Program-made: the position numbers and the translations under genes
From: Lichenicola sp964247725
GTDB lineage: Bacteria; Pseudomonadota; Alphaproteobacteria; Acetobacterales; Acetobacteraceae
Length of the DNA: 64,000 nt
Assembly (NCBI GenBank): GCA_964247725.1
Contig: CAXTVM010000012.1
Span: 12,557-76,556 of the forward strand
Reading direction: 5' to 3'
The notes under the pieces: model-generated
Told to the model about the DNA's origin: nothing
Seen by the model: only the letters and a program-made list of their open reading frames with translations
Database searches by the model: none
In this document: positions 35,684-43,514 of the stretch, piece by piece
Layout of the letters: each line of letters starts with the position of its first letter
Numbering within the stretch: position 1 is the first letter of the stretch

Positions 35684-36934
35684 TCACGGTCCACCGGCAT
35701 CGTCGCGCAGCACGGTCCGGATCGCACCGGTCAGCACCGTGAGCTCGGCCGGCGTGATCGTGAAGGCCGGCGTCAGATAGAGGATCGTGCGGAACGGCCG
35801 CACCCAGGCGCCTTGCCCCACCAGCGCCGCCCGCAGCCGGTTCATGTCGGCGATGGCGTCCAGCTGCACGACGCCGATCGCCCCCAGCACCCGCACGTCG
35901 ACCACGCCCGGAAGCCGGCGGCACGGCTCCAGCTCGGCGCGGAGCTGCGCCTCGATCGCCGCCACCTGCCCCAGCCGGTCCTCGCGTTCGAACAGGTCGA
36001 GCGAGGCGTTCGCGGCCGCGCAGGCGAGCGGGTTGCCCATGAAGGTCGGGCCGTGCATCAGCGCGTGCGACGGGTCGTCGGACAGGAACGCCTCGAACAC
36101 GTGCCGCCGCGCCACCGCCGCCGACAGCGCCATCGTGCCGCCGGTCAGCGCCTTCGACAGCGTGACGACGTCCGGCACGATGCCGGCGGCCTCGCAGGCG
36201 AACAGTGCCCCGGTGCGGCCGAAGCCGGTGAAGATCTCGTCCAGGATCAGCAGCAGCCCGTGCCGGTCGGCCAGCCGGCGCAGCCGGCGCAGCACCTCGG
36301 GCGGATGGAACAGCATGCCGCCGGCGCCCTGCACCAGCGGCTCGACCAGGATCGCCGCGATCTCGCCCGCCTCCGCGGCCAGGAACCGGTCCAGCGCCGC
36401 CTCCCCGGCCTCGTCCCGCGGCAGGTCACGGATGTGGTGCTGCGGCAGCACGCCCGCGAACAGGGCGTGCATGCCCTCCTCGGGGTCGCACACCGCCATC
36501 GTCGCCAGCGTGTCGCCGTGGTAGCCGCCGCGAAATGCCAGCAGCTTCGTGCGGCCGCGATCGCCGCGGTTGAGCCAGTACTGCACCGCCATCTTGATCG
36601 CGACCTCGACCGCCACCGAGCCGCTGTCGGCGAGGAACACCCGGTCGAGGTCGCCCGGCAGCAGCGCCGACACCCGCTCGGCCAGCCGCAGAGCCGGCTC
36701 GTGCACCAGACCGCCCAGCATCACGTGCGGCATCCGCCCGAGCTGCCGCGCGACCGCGTCCCGGATGTGCGGGTGGTTGTAGCCGTGGCAGGCGGTCCAC
36801 CAGGAAGCGATGCCGTCGACCAGCACACGTCCGTCGTCGAGCCCGATCCGGCAGCCCTCGGTCCACGCAGCCCGCAGCGGCGGGGCTGCCGTCCGCATCT
36901 GGGTGTAGGGGAGCCAGAGGTGGCCGGCGCTCAT
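35684..36934 (-). CDS. bioA: Adenosylmethionine-8-amino-7-oxononanoate aminotransferase
   Basis: PLP enzyme of biotin synthesis that converts KAPA to DAPA with SAM as amino donor (416 residues). LWLPYTQM at the N-terminus is the BioA hallmark. The Schiff-base Lys is in TLSKALTGGTMALS, preceded by LILDEIFTGFGRTG. VFLADSGSVAVEVAIKMAVQ binds the cofactor phosphate. The start ATG at 36934 gives MSAGHLWLPYTQM. It is divergent from bioF, with a family-1 repeat in between. Confidence 0.96.
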   Translation of the reverse strand: MSAGHLWLPYTQMRTAAPPLRAAWTEGCRIGLDDGRVLVDGIASWWTACHGYNHPHIRDAVARQLGRMPHVMLGGLVHEPALRLAERVSALLPGDLDRVFLADSGSVAVEVAIKMAVQYWLNRGDRGRTKLLAFRGGYHGDTLATMAVCDPEEGMHALFAGVLPQHHIRDLPRDEAGEAALDRFLAAEAGEIAAILVEPLVQGAGGMLFHPPEVLRRLRRLADRHGLLLILDEIFTGFGRTGALFACEAAGIVPDVVTLSKALTGGTMALSAAVARRHVFEAFLSDDPSHALMHGPTFMGNPLACAAANASLDLFEREDRLGQVAAIEAQLRAELEPCRRLPGVVDVRVLGAIGVVQLDAIADMNRLRAALVGQGAWVRPFRTILYLTPAFTITPAELTVLTGAIRTVLRDDAGGP

Positions 36935-36955
36935 GGATCGTTTCCTTGCAGTTGG

Positions 36956-37137
36956 AAGGAAGGCCAGGGCTTTGCCCCTGGACCCCACTGGGGCCGCGGG
37001 CCCCAGGCCCCGATCCGTCAAGGGCGTACTTCCACATACGAGTGATCTTCTTGCGAATCGGGGTCTGGGGCCGTCGTGCGCCAGCACGCTTCGCGTGACG
37101 GCCCCAACGGGTCCAGGGCAGCGCCCTGGCCTTCCTT
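36956..37137. repeat. Intergenic palindromic repeat, family 1 (long form)
   Basis: Copy between divergent bioA and bioF. The left module is AAGGCCAGGGCTTTGCCCCT then ACTGGGGCCGCGGGCCCCAG. The right module is GAATCGGGGTCTGGGGCC, then GTCGTGCGCCAGCACGCTTC and CCAGGGCAGCGCCCTGGCCT. It occupies most of the shared biotin promoter region, so it must influence, or tolerate, divergent promoters. Confidence 0.92.
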
Positions 37138-37203
37138 CGTCCTGATGCCCCCGGCCCGCCCGATTGACCATCCCGCCCGCGATCCGGCAGGACTGCGCGC
37201 CTG

Positions 37204-38391
37204 ATGTCCAGCCTCGATCCCCTCCTCGCGCAAGCGCTGCACGACCTGTCCGGCCGCCGCATGCGCCGCACGCTGCGCGCCGGCCAGGCCGGCGCCGGCA
37301 CCGTCGTCCGCGACGGACGCCGCCTGCTCAACGTGTCCGGCAACGACTATCTCGGGCTGGCACACCATCCGCTGCTGGCCGAGCGTGCCGCCGAATGGGC
37401 CCGGCGCCACGGCACCGGCGCCGGCGCCTCGCGGCTGGTGACCGGCACGCTCGACCTCCACCTCGCGGTCGAGGCGCGGCTGGCCGCCTTCAAGCGCACC
37501 GAGGCGGCGCTGCTGTTCGCGTCCGGGTGGCAGGCCAACGCCGCCGTGCTGCCGGCGCTGCTGGCGGCGGCCGCGACGGATGGTGCCGAGCCGCTGGTGT
37601 TCGCCGATCGGCTGATCCACGCCAGCCTGCATCACGGCATCGCCGCCGCCGGCCTGCGCCAGGTCCGGTTCCGCCACAACGACCTCGAGCATCTCGAACG
37701 GAGGCTGGCCGACCATGCGGAGCAGCCGGGGCGGCGCTTCATCGTCACCGAGAGCGTGTTCAGCATGGACGGCGACCGCGCCGACCTGGTCCGCCTGAAG
37801 TCGCTCGCCGCGGCGCACGACGCCTTCCTCTACGTCGACGAGGCGCACGCCACCGGCGTGCTGGGCCCGGGCGGGGCGGGGCTCTCGGTCGCGGCCGGCG
37901 GCGTCGACCTGGCGATGGGCACGCTCAGCAAGGCGTTCGGCAGCTTCGGCGCCTATGTCGCCGGCTCGGCGGTGCTGTGCGACTACCTCGCCAACGCCTG
38001 CTCCGGCTTCGTCCACACCACGGCGCTGCCGCCGCCGGTGCTGGGCGCCATCGATGCCGCGCTGGAGCTGATGCCGACCCTGGACGCCGAGCGGGGCCGG
38101 CTGCAGGCGACCGCCGCGCGCGTGCGGGCCGCCCTGCTGGCTGCGCGCGTCGACATCGCCGGCTCCACCACCCAGATCGTGCCGATCGTGATCGGCGACG
38201 CCGGCGCCACGCTTGAGCTGGCCGCTTCGCTGGAGCGGCACGGCGTGCTGGCCGCCGCCATCCGCCCGCCCACGGTGCCGCCGAACGGCAGCCGGATCCG
38301 GCTCGCCTTGACCGCCGCGCACGACGACGCCGCCGTCGACCGCATCCTCGCGACCCTGCGTGCGACGCTGGCGGAGGCGATCGCGGCGTGA
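37204..38391 (+). CDS. bioF: 8-amino-7-oxononanoate synthase
   Basis: PLP-dependent oxoamine synthase that condenses pimeloyl thioester with alanine (395 residues). Characteristic blocks: NVSGNDYLGLAHHP, RLVTGTLDLHLAVEARLAAF, VDEAHATGVLGPGG, and the Schiff-base Lys in GTLSKAFGSFGAYVAGS. The gene overlaps the following bioC-bioD fusion by four bases (GTGA), so both are co-translated. No bioB is present in the window. Confidence 0.96.
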   Translation: MSSLDPLLAQALHDLSGRRMRRTLRAGQAGAGTVVRDGRRLLNVSGNDYLGLAHHPLLAERAAEWARRHGTGAGASRLVTGTLDLHLAVEARLAAFKRTEAALLFASGWQANAAVLPALLAAAATDGAEPLVFADRLIHASLHHGIAAAGLRQVRFRHNDLEHLERRLADHAEQPGRRFIVTESVFSMDGDRADLVRLKSLAAAHDAFLYVDEAHATGVLGPGGAGLSVAAGGVDLAMGTLSKAFGSFGAYVAGSAVLCDYLANACSGFVHTTALPPPVLGAIDAALELMPTLDAERGRLQATAARVRAALLAARVDIAGSTTQIVPIVIGDAGATLELAASLERHGVLAAAIRPPTVPPNGSRIRLALTAAHDDAAVDRILATLRATLAEAIAA

Positions 38392-39794
38392 GCGCGCCGC
38401 CCGGCCGCGGGGCGGCGATCGCCGCACGCTTCGGCGCCGCCGCCGGCACCTACGACGAGGCCGCGACCCTGCAGCGCCTGGTGGCCGCGCGTCTCGCCGC
38501 GCGCATCGCCGCCGAGTTTCCGCCCGGGGCGGCGCCGCACGTGCTGGAGATCGGCTGCGGCACCGGCCTGCTGACGCGGGCGCTGCGCCGTCGCCTGCCG
38601 CAGGCGGAGATCGTCGCCACCGACCTCGCCGCGGACATGCTGGCCGCCTGCCGCCGCGGCTGCGCCGGCGACGGGCGGCTGCGTCTGCTGGCGATGGACG
38701 GGGCGCTGCCGGCGGTGCGCGGCGGCTTCGACCTGGTCTGCTCCAGCCTGGCGCCGCAGTGGCTGCCGGACCTGGAGGCGGCGCTGCGGGGCTGGACCGC
38801 CCTGCTGGCGCCCGGCGGCCGGCTGATGGCCGCGACCCTGGCCGACGGCAGCCTCGCCGAGTGGCGCGCCGCCCATGCCGGCGAAGGTGTCGCCGACGGC
38901 GGCCTGGCCCTGCCGACGCTCGGCCGGCTGCGCCGCGCCGGGCATTGGGACGCGGAGACGGTGGTGGTGCCGCACGCGGACGGCCTCGCCTTCCTGCGCG
39001 CGCTGCGGCGCGTCGGCGCCGGGCAGCCGTCGCCCGGCCACCGTCCGCTGGATCCCGGCCGGCTGCGCCGCGTGCTGCGCCGGTTCGAGGCCGAGGGCGG
39101 CGCCCGGGCCAGCTACGAGGTGGCCTATGGCTGCCTGCGCCGTCCGGCCCGCGCCGGCGTCTTCGTCACCGGCACCGACACCGGCATCGGCAAGACCCTG
39201 GTGTCGGCCTGCCTGGCCCGCAGCTGGGGCGCCGACTACTGGAAGCCGCTGCAGACCGGACTCGCCGACGAGCCGGGCGACAGCGACGCCGTGCGTCGGC
39301 TCGCCGGCTGCGATCCGGCCCGCATCCATCCCCCGGCGCTGGAGCTGCGGGCGCCGCTCTCGCCCGAGGACGCCGCCCGCCTGGAGGCGGTCTCGATCGA
39401 GACCGGCCGGCTGGTGCTGCCGCCTGGCGACCGGCCGCTGGTGGTCGAGGGCGCCGGCGGCGTACTGGTGCCGATCGCCCCAGACCTGCTGACGGCCGAC
39501 CTGATCGCGCGGCTGGCGCTGCCGGCGGTGCTGGTAGCCCGCAGCACGCTCGGCACCATCAACCACACCCTGCTGAGCCTGGAGGCGCTGCGCGCGCGCG
39601 GCGTCATGGTCGCCGGCGTGATCCTGAACGGGCCGCCCTCGCCGGGCAACCGCGCCGCCATCGAACGCCATGGCGGCGTCGGGGTGCTGGCCGAGCTGCC
39701 GCCGCTCGGCTCCCCGGACGCCGCCGCGGTCGCCCGCCTGGCCGGGCTGATGCCGTCGCTGGCGGCGGTGCAGGCGGCGGCGGGCGAGGGGTAG
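38388..39794 (+). CDS. bioCD: Fused malonyl-ACP methyltransferase - dethiobiotin synthetase (BioC-BioD)
   Basis: Single uninterrupted frame of 468 codons joining two biotin enzymes. Residues about 1-250 are a BioC-type SAM methyltransferase: LEIGCGTGLLTRALRRRLP, ATDLAADMLAACR, and SSLAPQWLPDLEAAL as in BioC. Residues about 257-468 are BioD: P-loop GTDTGIGKTLVSACLAR, substrate loop WKPLQTGL, and VVEGAGGVLVPI. The junction RRPARAGVFVTGTDTG has almost no linker. BioC masks malonyl-ACP for pimelate synthesis, and BioD closes the ureido ring, so the fused steps are not consecutive. The start GTG overlaps the bioF stop. The arrangement is clear from sequence; its rarity is not something I can measure. 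Confidence 0.93.
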   Translation: MSAPPGRGAAIAARFGAAAGTYDEAATLQRLVAARLAARIAAEFPPGAAPHVLEIGCGTGLLTRALRRRLPQAEIVATDLAADMLAACRRGCAGDGRLRLLAMDGALPAVRGGFDLVCSSLAPQWLPDLEAALRGWTALLAPGGRLMAATLADGSLAEWRAAHAGEGVADGGLALPTLGRLRRAGHWDAETVVVPHADGLAFLRALRRVGAGQPSPGHRPLDPGRLRRVLRRFEAEGGARASYEVAYGCLRRPARAGVFVTGTDTGIGKTLVSACLARSWGADYWKPLQTGLADEPGDSDAVRRLAGCDPARIHPPALELRAPLSPEDAARLEAVSIETGRLVLPPGDRPLVVEGAGGVLVPIAPDLLTADLIARLALPAVLVARSTLGTINHTLLSLEALRARGVMVAGVILNGPPSPGNRAAIERHGGVGVLAELPPLGSPDAAAVARLAGLMPSLAAVQAAAGEG

Positions 39795-39804
39795 CGGCGG
39801 CCGA

Positions 39805-40245
39805 TCAGCCGTCACGCACAGTGCGGTCGAGCGTCATCCAGCGATCGTCGGGCTCGCCGCGCCGGAAGCCGTACCGGACGTAGAGCCCGTGCGCGTCGGC
39901 GGTGGCCAGCGTCCAGTGCGTCACTGTCGCGAGCTCGGGATGAGCCAGGATCGCGGCGACCAGCGCCGTGCCCAGCCCCCGCCCGCGCGAGGCCGGGCAG
40001 ATCACCAGGTCGCCAAGATGGGCGCGGAAGGTGCGGTCGGTCAGCAGCCTGGCGCAGCCGGCCGGGCTGCCGTCCGGAGCATACACGCCAAAGCAGAGGC
40101 AGTTGGCCCAGCTGCGCTCGGTCAGTGCCGGCGGTCGGCCGGCGGCCCAGTAGGCTTCGGCCAGCATGGCGTGCACGAAGCCCATGTCCAGGCGGGCGCG
40201 GTCGTCGCTGATCACGTGCCCGTCCGGCAGCACGACCTCGTGCAT
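39805..40245 (-). CDS. GNAT-family N-acetyltransferase
   Basis: Acetyl-CoA-dependent acyltransferase of 146 residues. Motif A is CPASRGRGLGTALVAAIL, preceded by the LGDLVI strand. The C-terminal LYVRYGFRRGEPDDRWM is the usual GNAT end. The substrate is unknown. It starts 20 bases after lexA on the same strand and so may be SOS-co-regulated. It converges with the biotin genes at a 10-base gap. The start giving MHEVVLPDG was chosen because longer frames run back into lexA. Confidence 0.88.
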   Translation of the reverse strand: MHEVVLPDGHVISDDRARLDMGFVHAMLAEAYWAAGRPPALTERSWANCLCFGVYAPDGSPAGCARLLTDRTFRAHLGDLVICPASRGRGLGTALVAAILAHPELATVTHWTLATADAHGLYVRYGFRRGEPDDRWMTLDRTVRDG

Positions 40246-40265
40246 GGCGGGCCTGCCGGGTCGGC

Positions 40266-41024
40266 TCAGTAGCGGCGCAGCAGCCCGACCAGCCGTCCCT
40301 GCACCCGCACGCGGTCGGAGGGCACGATCCGGGTCTCGTAGCGCACGTTGGCCGGTTCCAGCGCCACCGCGCTGCCGCGCCGGCGCAGGCGCTTCAGCGT
40401 CACCTCGCCGTCGTCGATCAGCGCCACCACGATCTGGCCGTTCTCGGCGGTGTCGTCGCGGCGGATGATGACGGTGTCGCCGTCCAGGATGCCGGCCTCG
40501 ACCATGGAGTCGCCGGCGACCTCGAGCGCGTAGTGCTCGCCGCCGCCGATCAGCGCCATCGGCACCTCGACATGGGTGCCGGTGTCGCGCAGCGCCTCGA
40601 TCGGCAGGCCGGCGGCGATGCGGCCGTACATCGGCAGCTGCACCGCGCCCGCATCTGCGGCGGCGCGCACGCCGGACAGCTTCTGGTGGAAGTCGCCCTT
40701 GATCACGTTGGGCGCGAAGCTCGAGCCGTCGGCGGCCGTCGCCTCGGCACCCGCGTCGACGGCGAGGACCGCGCGCTCCGGGCCCGGCGCCACCGCCAGC
40801 CGGGCGCCGCCGTCCGGCAGCCGCAGCACCTCGAGCGCCCGCGCCCGGTGATGCCGGCGGCGCAGGAAGCCGCGCTCCTCCAGCGCCGAGATCAGCCGGT
40901 GGATGCCCGACTTCGAGCGCAGGTTCAGCGCGTCCTTCATCTCGTCGAAGCTCGGCGAGAAGCCGGTCTCCTTCAGGTGCACGTCGATGTAGCTCAGCAA
41001 CTCGTGCTGCTTGCGCGTGAGCAT
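40266..41024 (-). CDS. lexA: LexA SOS repressor
   Basis: Repressor of 252 residues. The N-terminal winged helix begins MLTRKQHELLSYIDVHL and reads LRSKSGIHRLISALEERGFL. The C-terminal S24 self-cleavage domain has the Ala-Gly site in GRIAAGLPIEA, Ser nucleophile in AGDSMVEAGI, and catalytic Lys in GEVTLKRL. The domain linker is longer than in E. coli LexA (202 residues), as is usual in alphaproteobacteria. A matching LexA box lies 42 bases upstream (41066-41080), indicating autoregulation. Confidence 0.97.
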   Translation of the reverse strand: MLTRKQHELLSYIDVHLKETGFSPSFDEMKDALNLRSKSGIHRLISALEERGFLRRRHHRARALEVLRLPDGGARLAVAPGPERAVLAVDAGAEATAADGSSFAPNVIKGDFHQKLSGVRAAADAGAVQLPMYGRIAAGLPIEALRDTGTHVEVPMALIGGGEHYALEVAGDSMVEAGILDGDTVIIRRDDTAENGQIVVALIDDGEVTLKRLRRRGSAVALEPANVRYETRIVPSDRVRVQGRLVGLLRRY

Positions 41025-41065
41025 CAAGGACCTCCAACCTGGAACAAAGCAGCAACTATGTCTTT

Positions 41066-41080
41066 GTTCTATATTGGTTC
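41066..41080. promoter_or_regulatory. LexA (SOS) box GTTC-N7-GTTC
   Basis: GTTCTATATTGGTTC on the + strand matches exactly the alphaproteobacterial LexA operator GTTC-N7-GTTC. It lies 42 bases upstream of the lexA start, where it can block its own promoter. The AT-rich spacer suggests overlap with the -10 region. Confidence 0.9.
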
Positions 41081-41114
41081 CCGATGCCCGGTCAAGCGCT
41101 GTCGGCGCGTCGGG

Positions 41115-41236
41115 AAAGGCCAGGGGCTCTGCTCCTGGACCCCGCCAGAGGCGGAGCCTCTGGACACCATTCCGCAAGAATGGGGTTCCAAGGGCCGCGG
41201 CCCTTGGCGGGTCCAGGGCAGAGCCCTGGCCTTCCT
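41115..41236. repeat. Intergenic palindromic repeat, family 1 (short form)
   Basis: AAAGGCCAGGGGCTCTGCTC at the left and GCAGAGCCCTGGCCTTCCTA at the right, with the GAGGCGGAGCCTCTGG hairpin and the AAGGGCCGCGGCCCTTGG hairpin between. The right end overlaps the moeA stop codon (41235-41237). It separates moeA from the lexA promoter, so it could act as the moeA terminator. Confidence 0.92.
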
Positions 41237-42458
41237 AAATCCCGAGACGATCCAATCGCAGGATCTCCACGGTGTCGCCAGCCCCAAGTGCCGGCGCGTG
41301 CGGCGCCCGCAGGATCAGCGCCTCGCACTCGGCGAGCCGACGCAGCATGCCGGAATCCTGGCGCGGGAACGGCGTCACCACGAAGCCGCCATCCTCCGCC
41401 ACCGTCAGCGACGCCCGCAGATGGTCGGCGCGGTGGTCGTTGGCGCCCAGGGCCGTGCCGAGCCGGGCCCGCTCGCGCGCCGGCGCCGCGTCCGAAGCGG
41501 CCTCGCCCGACAGCACCGCCAGCGCCGGCATCAGGAACAGCAGCGCGCAGACCAGCGCCGAGACCGGGTTGCCGGGCAGGCCCAGCACCGGCAGCCGCAC
41601 GTCGCCCGCCCCGATGCTGCCGTGCATCAGCGGCTTGCCCGGCCGCATGGCGATCTTCCAGAAGTCGATCTCCAGCCCTCGGCGGCCGAGCCCGCTCTGC
41701 ACCAGGTCGTAGTCGCCGACGCTGGCGCCGCCGATGGTGACCAGCATGTCGATGCCGGCCAGTCCATCGGTGGCGGCCTCGATCGCGGCGGCGTCGTCTC
41801 GGGCCAGCGGCAGCAGCACCGGCGTCGCTCCGGCGGCCCGCACCAGCGCGGCCAGCATCGGCGCATTGGAGTTCACCACGCCGCCGGGCGGCACCGGCTC
41901 GCCGGGCAGCGCCAGCTCGTCGCCGGTCGCCAGCAGCGCCACCCGCGGGCGGCGGTGCACCGCCACCCAGGCGTGGTTGCCGGCCGCGGCCACGCCGACG
42001 TCGCGGGCGCCGATCCGGCGTCCGGCCGGCACCAGCACGTCGCCGACGGCGAAGTCCTGGCCACGGCGCCGGATGTGGCGGCCGCTCGCCACCGCTTCCC
42101 GCACCAGCACGGAGTCGCCGGCGCGCTCCGCGTCCTCCTGGATCAGCACGCAGTCGCTGCCATCGGGCATCACGCTGCCGGTGAACAGCCGCACGCACTC
42201 CCCGGGCCCGACCGCGCTTGCGAACGGATGCCCGGCCGGCGCCTCGCCGCACACGCGCAGCCGGGCGCCCGGGGCGGCGTCGGCGGCCCGCAGCGCGTAG
42301 CCGTCCATCGCCGAGATGTCGGCCGGCGGGTTGTGCAGCCGCGCCCGCAGCGGCGCCGCCGCGACCCGGCCCCAGGCCTCGGGCAGCGCCACGATCTCCG
42401 CCGGCAGCGGCCGCAGCGGCGCCAGGATCCGGGCCCTGGCTTCATCGACGGTGAGCAT
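41235..42458 (-). CDS. moeA: Molybdopterin molybdotransferase
   Basis: Inserts molybdate into adenylylated molybdopterin (407 residues). Landmarks of the MoeA fold: SAMDGYALRAAD, GHPFASAVGPGECVRLFTGS, MPDGSDCVLIQED, VALLATGDELALPG, TIGGASVGDYDLV, WKIAMRPGKPLMHG and LPGNPVSALV. In many alphaproteobacteria moeA lies between moaC and lexA; here it still neighbours lexA, but moaC is 20 kb away. The stop codon is inside the edge of a family-1 repeat. Confidence 0.96.
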   Translation of the reverse strand: MLTVDEARARILAPLRPLPAEIVALPEAWGRVAAAPLRARLHNPPADISAMDGYALRAADAAPGARLRVCGEAPAGHPFASAVGPGECVRLFTGSVMPDGSDCVLIQEDAERAGDSVLVREAVASGRHIRRRGQDFAVGDVLVPAGRRIGARDVGVAAAGNHAWVAVHRRPRVALLATGDELALPGEPVPPGGVVNSNAPMLAALVRAAGATPVLLPLARDDAAAIEAATDGLAGIDMLVTIGGASVGDYDLVQSGLGRRGLEIDFWKIAMRPGKPLMHGSIGAGDVRLPVLGLPGNPVSALVCALLFLMPALAVLSGEAASDAAPARERARLGTALGANDHRADHLRASLTVAEDGGFVVTPFPRQDSGMLRRLAECEALILRAPHAPALGAGDTVEILRLDRLGI

Positions 42459-42516
42459 TCGGCGGTTCTAACCTGTCGCCGTAGGCTCCGACAGCCGGAC
42501 GCGGCGAACACGCACA

Positions 42517-42715
42517 GCTATCGCATGAGAAAGAAGGTCAGGGGCTTTGCCCCCGGACCCCACTGGGGCCGCGGGCCCCAGACCCGGATTCATTAACGTT
42601 CCACTTTCATGCACGGACTGTCTTCTTACGAATCGGGGTTTGGGGGCCCGCGGCCCCAACGGGTCCAGGGCAGCGCCCTGGCCTTCTCCTTCCACTTCTC
42701 CTCAAATGCGATAGG
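42517..42715. repeat. Intergenic palindromic repeat, family 1 (long form)
   Basis: Copy bounded by GCTATCGCAT (42517-42526) and ATGCGATAGG (42706-42715). The left module is AAGGTCAGGGGCTTTGCCCC then ACTGGGGCCGCGGGCCCCAG. The right module is ACGAATCGGGGTTTGGGGG then CCAGGGCAGCGCCCTGGCCT. It lies between divergent moeA and rpmG. Confidence 0.92.
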
Positions 42716-42733
42716 CTTGGACAGACACGGCGC

Positions 42734-42762
42734 TTGACCCCGGCCGCGCGCATGCGCATTTT
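42734..42762 (+). promoter_or_regulatory. Possible rpmG promoter
   Basis: TTGACC at 42734-42739, a 17-base spacer, and CATTTT at 42757-42762, 70 bases before the rpmG start. The -35 is good (alphaproteobacterial promoters often show CTTGAC, as here) and the -10 is weak. Predicted by eye only. Confidence 0.35.
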
Positions 42763-42831
42763 CCGCTACCGTTCGGTCCGAAGCTGCGACCGGGTAGCGA
42801 CCGCGGCGGCAGGCAGAGGCTCCAAGGACCC

Positions 42832-42999
42832 ATGGCAAAGAGCAACACGATCCAGATCAAGCTGGTGTCCAGCGCCGACACCGGGCACTTCTACGTCACC
42901 AAGAAGAATGCGCGGGCGCAGACCGGCAAGCTGTCGCTGAAGAAATACGACCCCGTCGCCCGCAAGCACGTCGAGTACCGGGAAGCCAAGATCAAGTGA
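42832..42999 (+). CDS. rpmG: 50S ribosomal protein L33
   Basis: Ribosomal protein of 55 residues, the standard length. It begins MAKSNTIQIKLVSSADTGHF and contains the L33 signature YVTKKNARAQTGKLSLKKYD. The C-terminus HVEYREAKIK is basic. It has no zinc-binding Cys pairs, so it is the Cys-free (C-) form. It is a monocistronic gene between a family-1 repeat and the convergent ftsB gene, with a GC hairpin after its stop. Confidence 0.96.
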   Translation: MAKSNTIQIKLVSSADTGHFYVTKKNARAQTGKLSLKKYDPVARKHVEYREAKIK

Positions 43000-43006
43000 T
43001 CCGGAT

Positions 43007-43027
43007 GGGGGCCGCCCGCCGGCCCCC
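43007..43027. terminator. GC hairpin between convergent rpmG and ftsB
   Basis: GGGGGCC-GCCCGCC-GGCCCCC, a perfect 7-bp stem with a 7-base loop, eight bases after the rpmG stop and ten before the ftsB stop. No T-run follows on either strand, so intrinsic termination is plausible but not certain. Confidence 0.5.
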
Positions 43028-43036
43028 GGTCCCGTC

Positions 43037-43363
43037 TCAGTACAGCCGATTGTTGCCGTAGGGGACGACCAGCTCGTTCGGCTCCGCCAGGTTCAGCATC
43101 GAGCGCGAGCGCTCGTCCAGCGTATCGGCGTCGAGTTCGCTGTCCCGCAGCCCAGACACCCTCCGCGTCCAGGCCGCCTGCTCGGCGATCGCCGCATCCT
43201 TCGCCGTGTCGGCCCGATCGAGCAGCGCAAGCTGGTTGCGGTAGCTCTGCAGCCCGTGTTCGCCCTGGGTGGCGTTCCAGCCGAAATACCCGACCAGCGA
43301 CAGGAACAGCAGCGGCGGCAGAGCCGCCCGGACCTTGCGCTTGACCGCACGCGCGAAACTCAT
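43037..43363 (-). CDS. ftsB: FtsB/DivIC-type septum formation initiator
   Basis: Small bitopic cell-division protein of 108 residues. A short basic N-terminus (RAVKRKVR) is followed by one membrane span (about 14-30, LPPLLFLSLVGYFGWNATQG) and a periplasmic coiled coil (YRNQLALLDRADTAKDAAIA). The domain ends ADTLDERSRSMLNLAEPNEL, as in alphaproteobacterial FtsB. It links FtsL and FtsQ in the divisome. In related genomes ftsB follows eno and precedes pdhA; here a dimethylargininase-like gene has come between. Confidence 0.88.
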   Translation of the reverse strand: MSFARAVKRKVRAALPPLLFLSLVGYFGWNATQGEHGLQSYRNQLALLDRADTAKDAAIAEQAAWTRRVSGLRDSELDADTLDERSRSMLNLAEPNELVVPYGNNRLY

Positions 43364-43514
43364 CGCCTCATCTCTCCGTCCCAGCGTGCTCGCGCCCGCG
43401 TGATCGCGCGGCGACCCTAGCGCGACCACAGTGCCGCTTGCTATGTCGCAGCGCGGGCTCCGACGATTTTCGCGCCCTGTGACCGACCCGACACGTCGCG
43501 ACGAGGCCCCGCCG

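Noticed and set aside
41115..41236. Riboswitch or attenuator upstream of a gene
   Set aside because: The structure is shared with ten other unrelated loci, so it is a dispersed repeat and not a ligand-specific leader.
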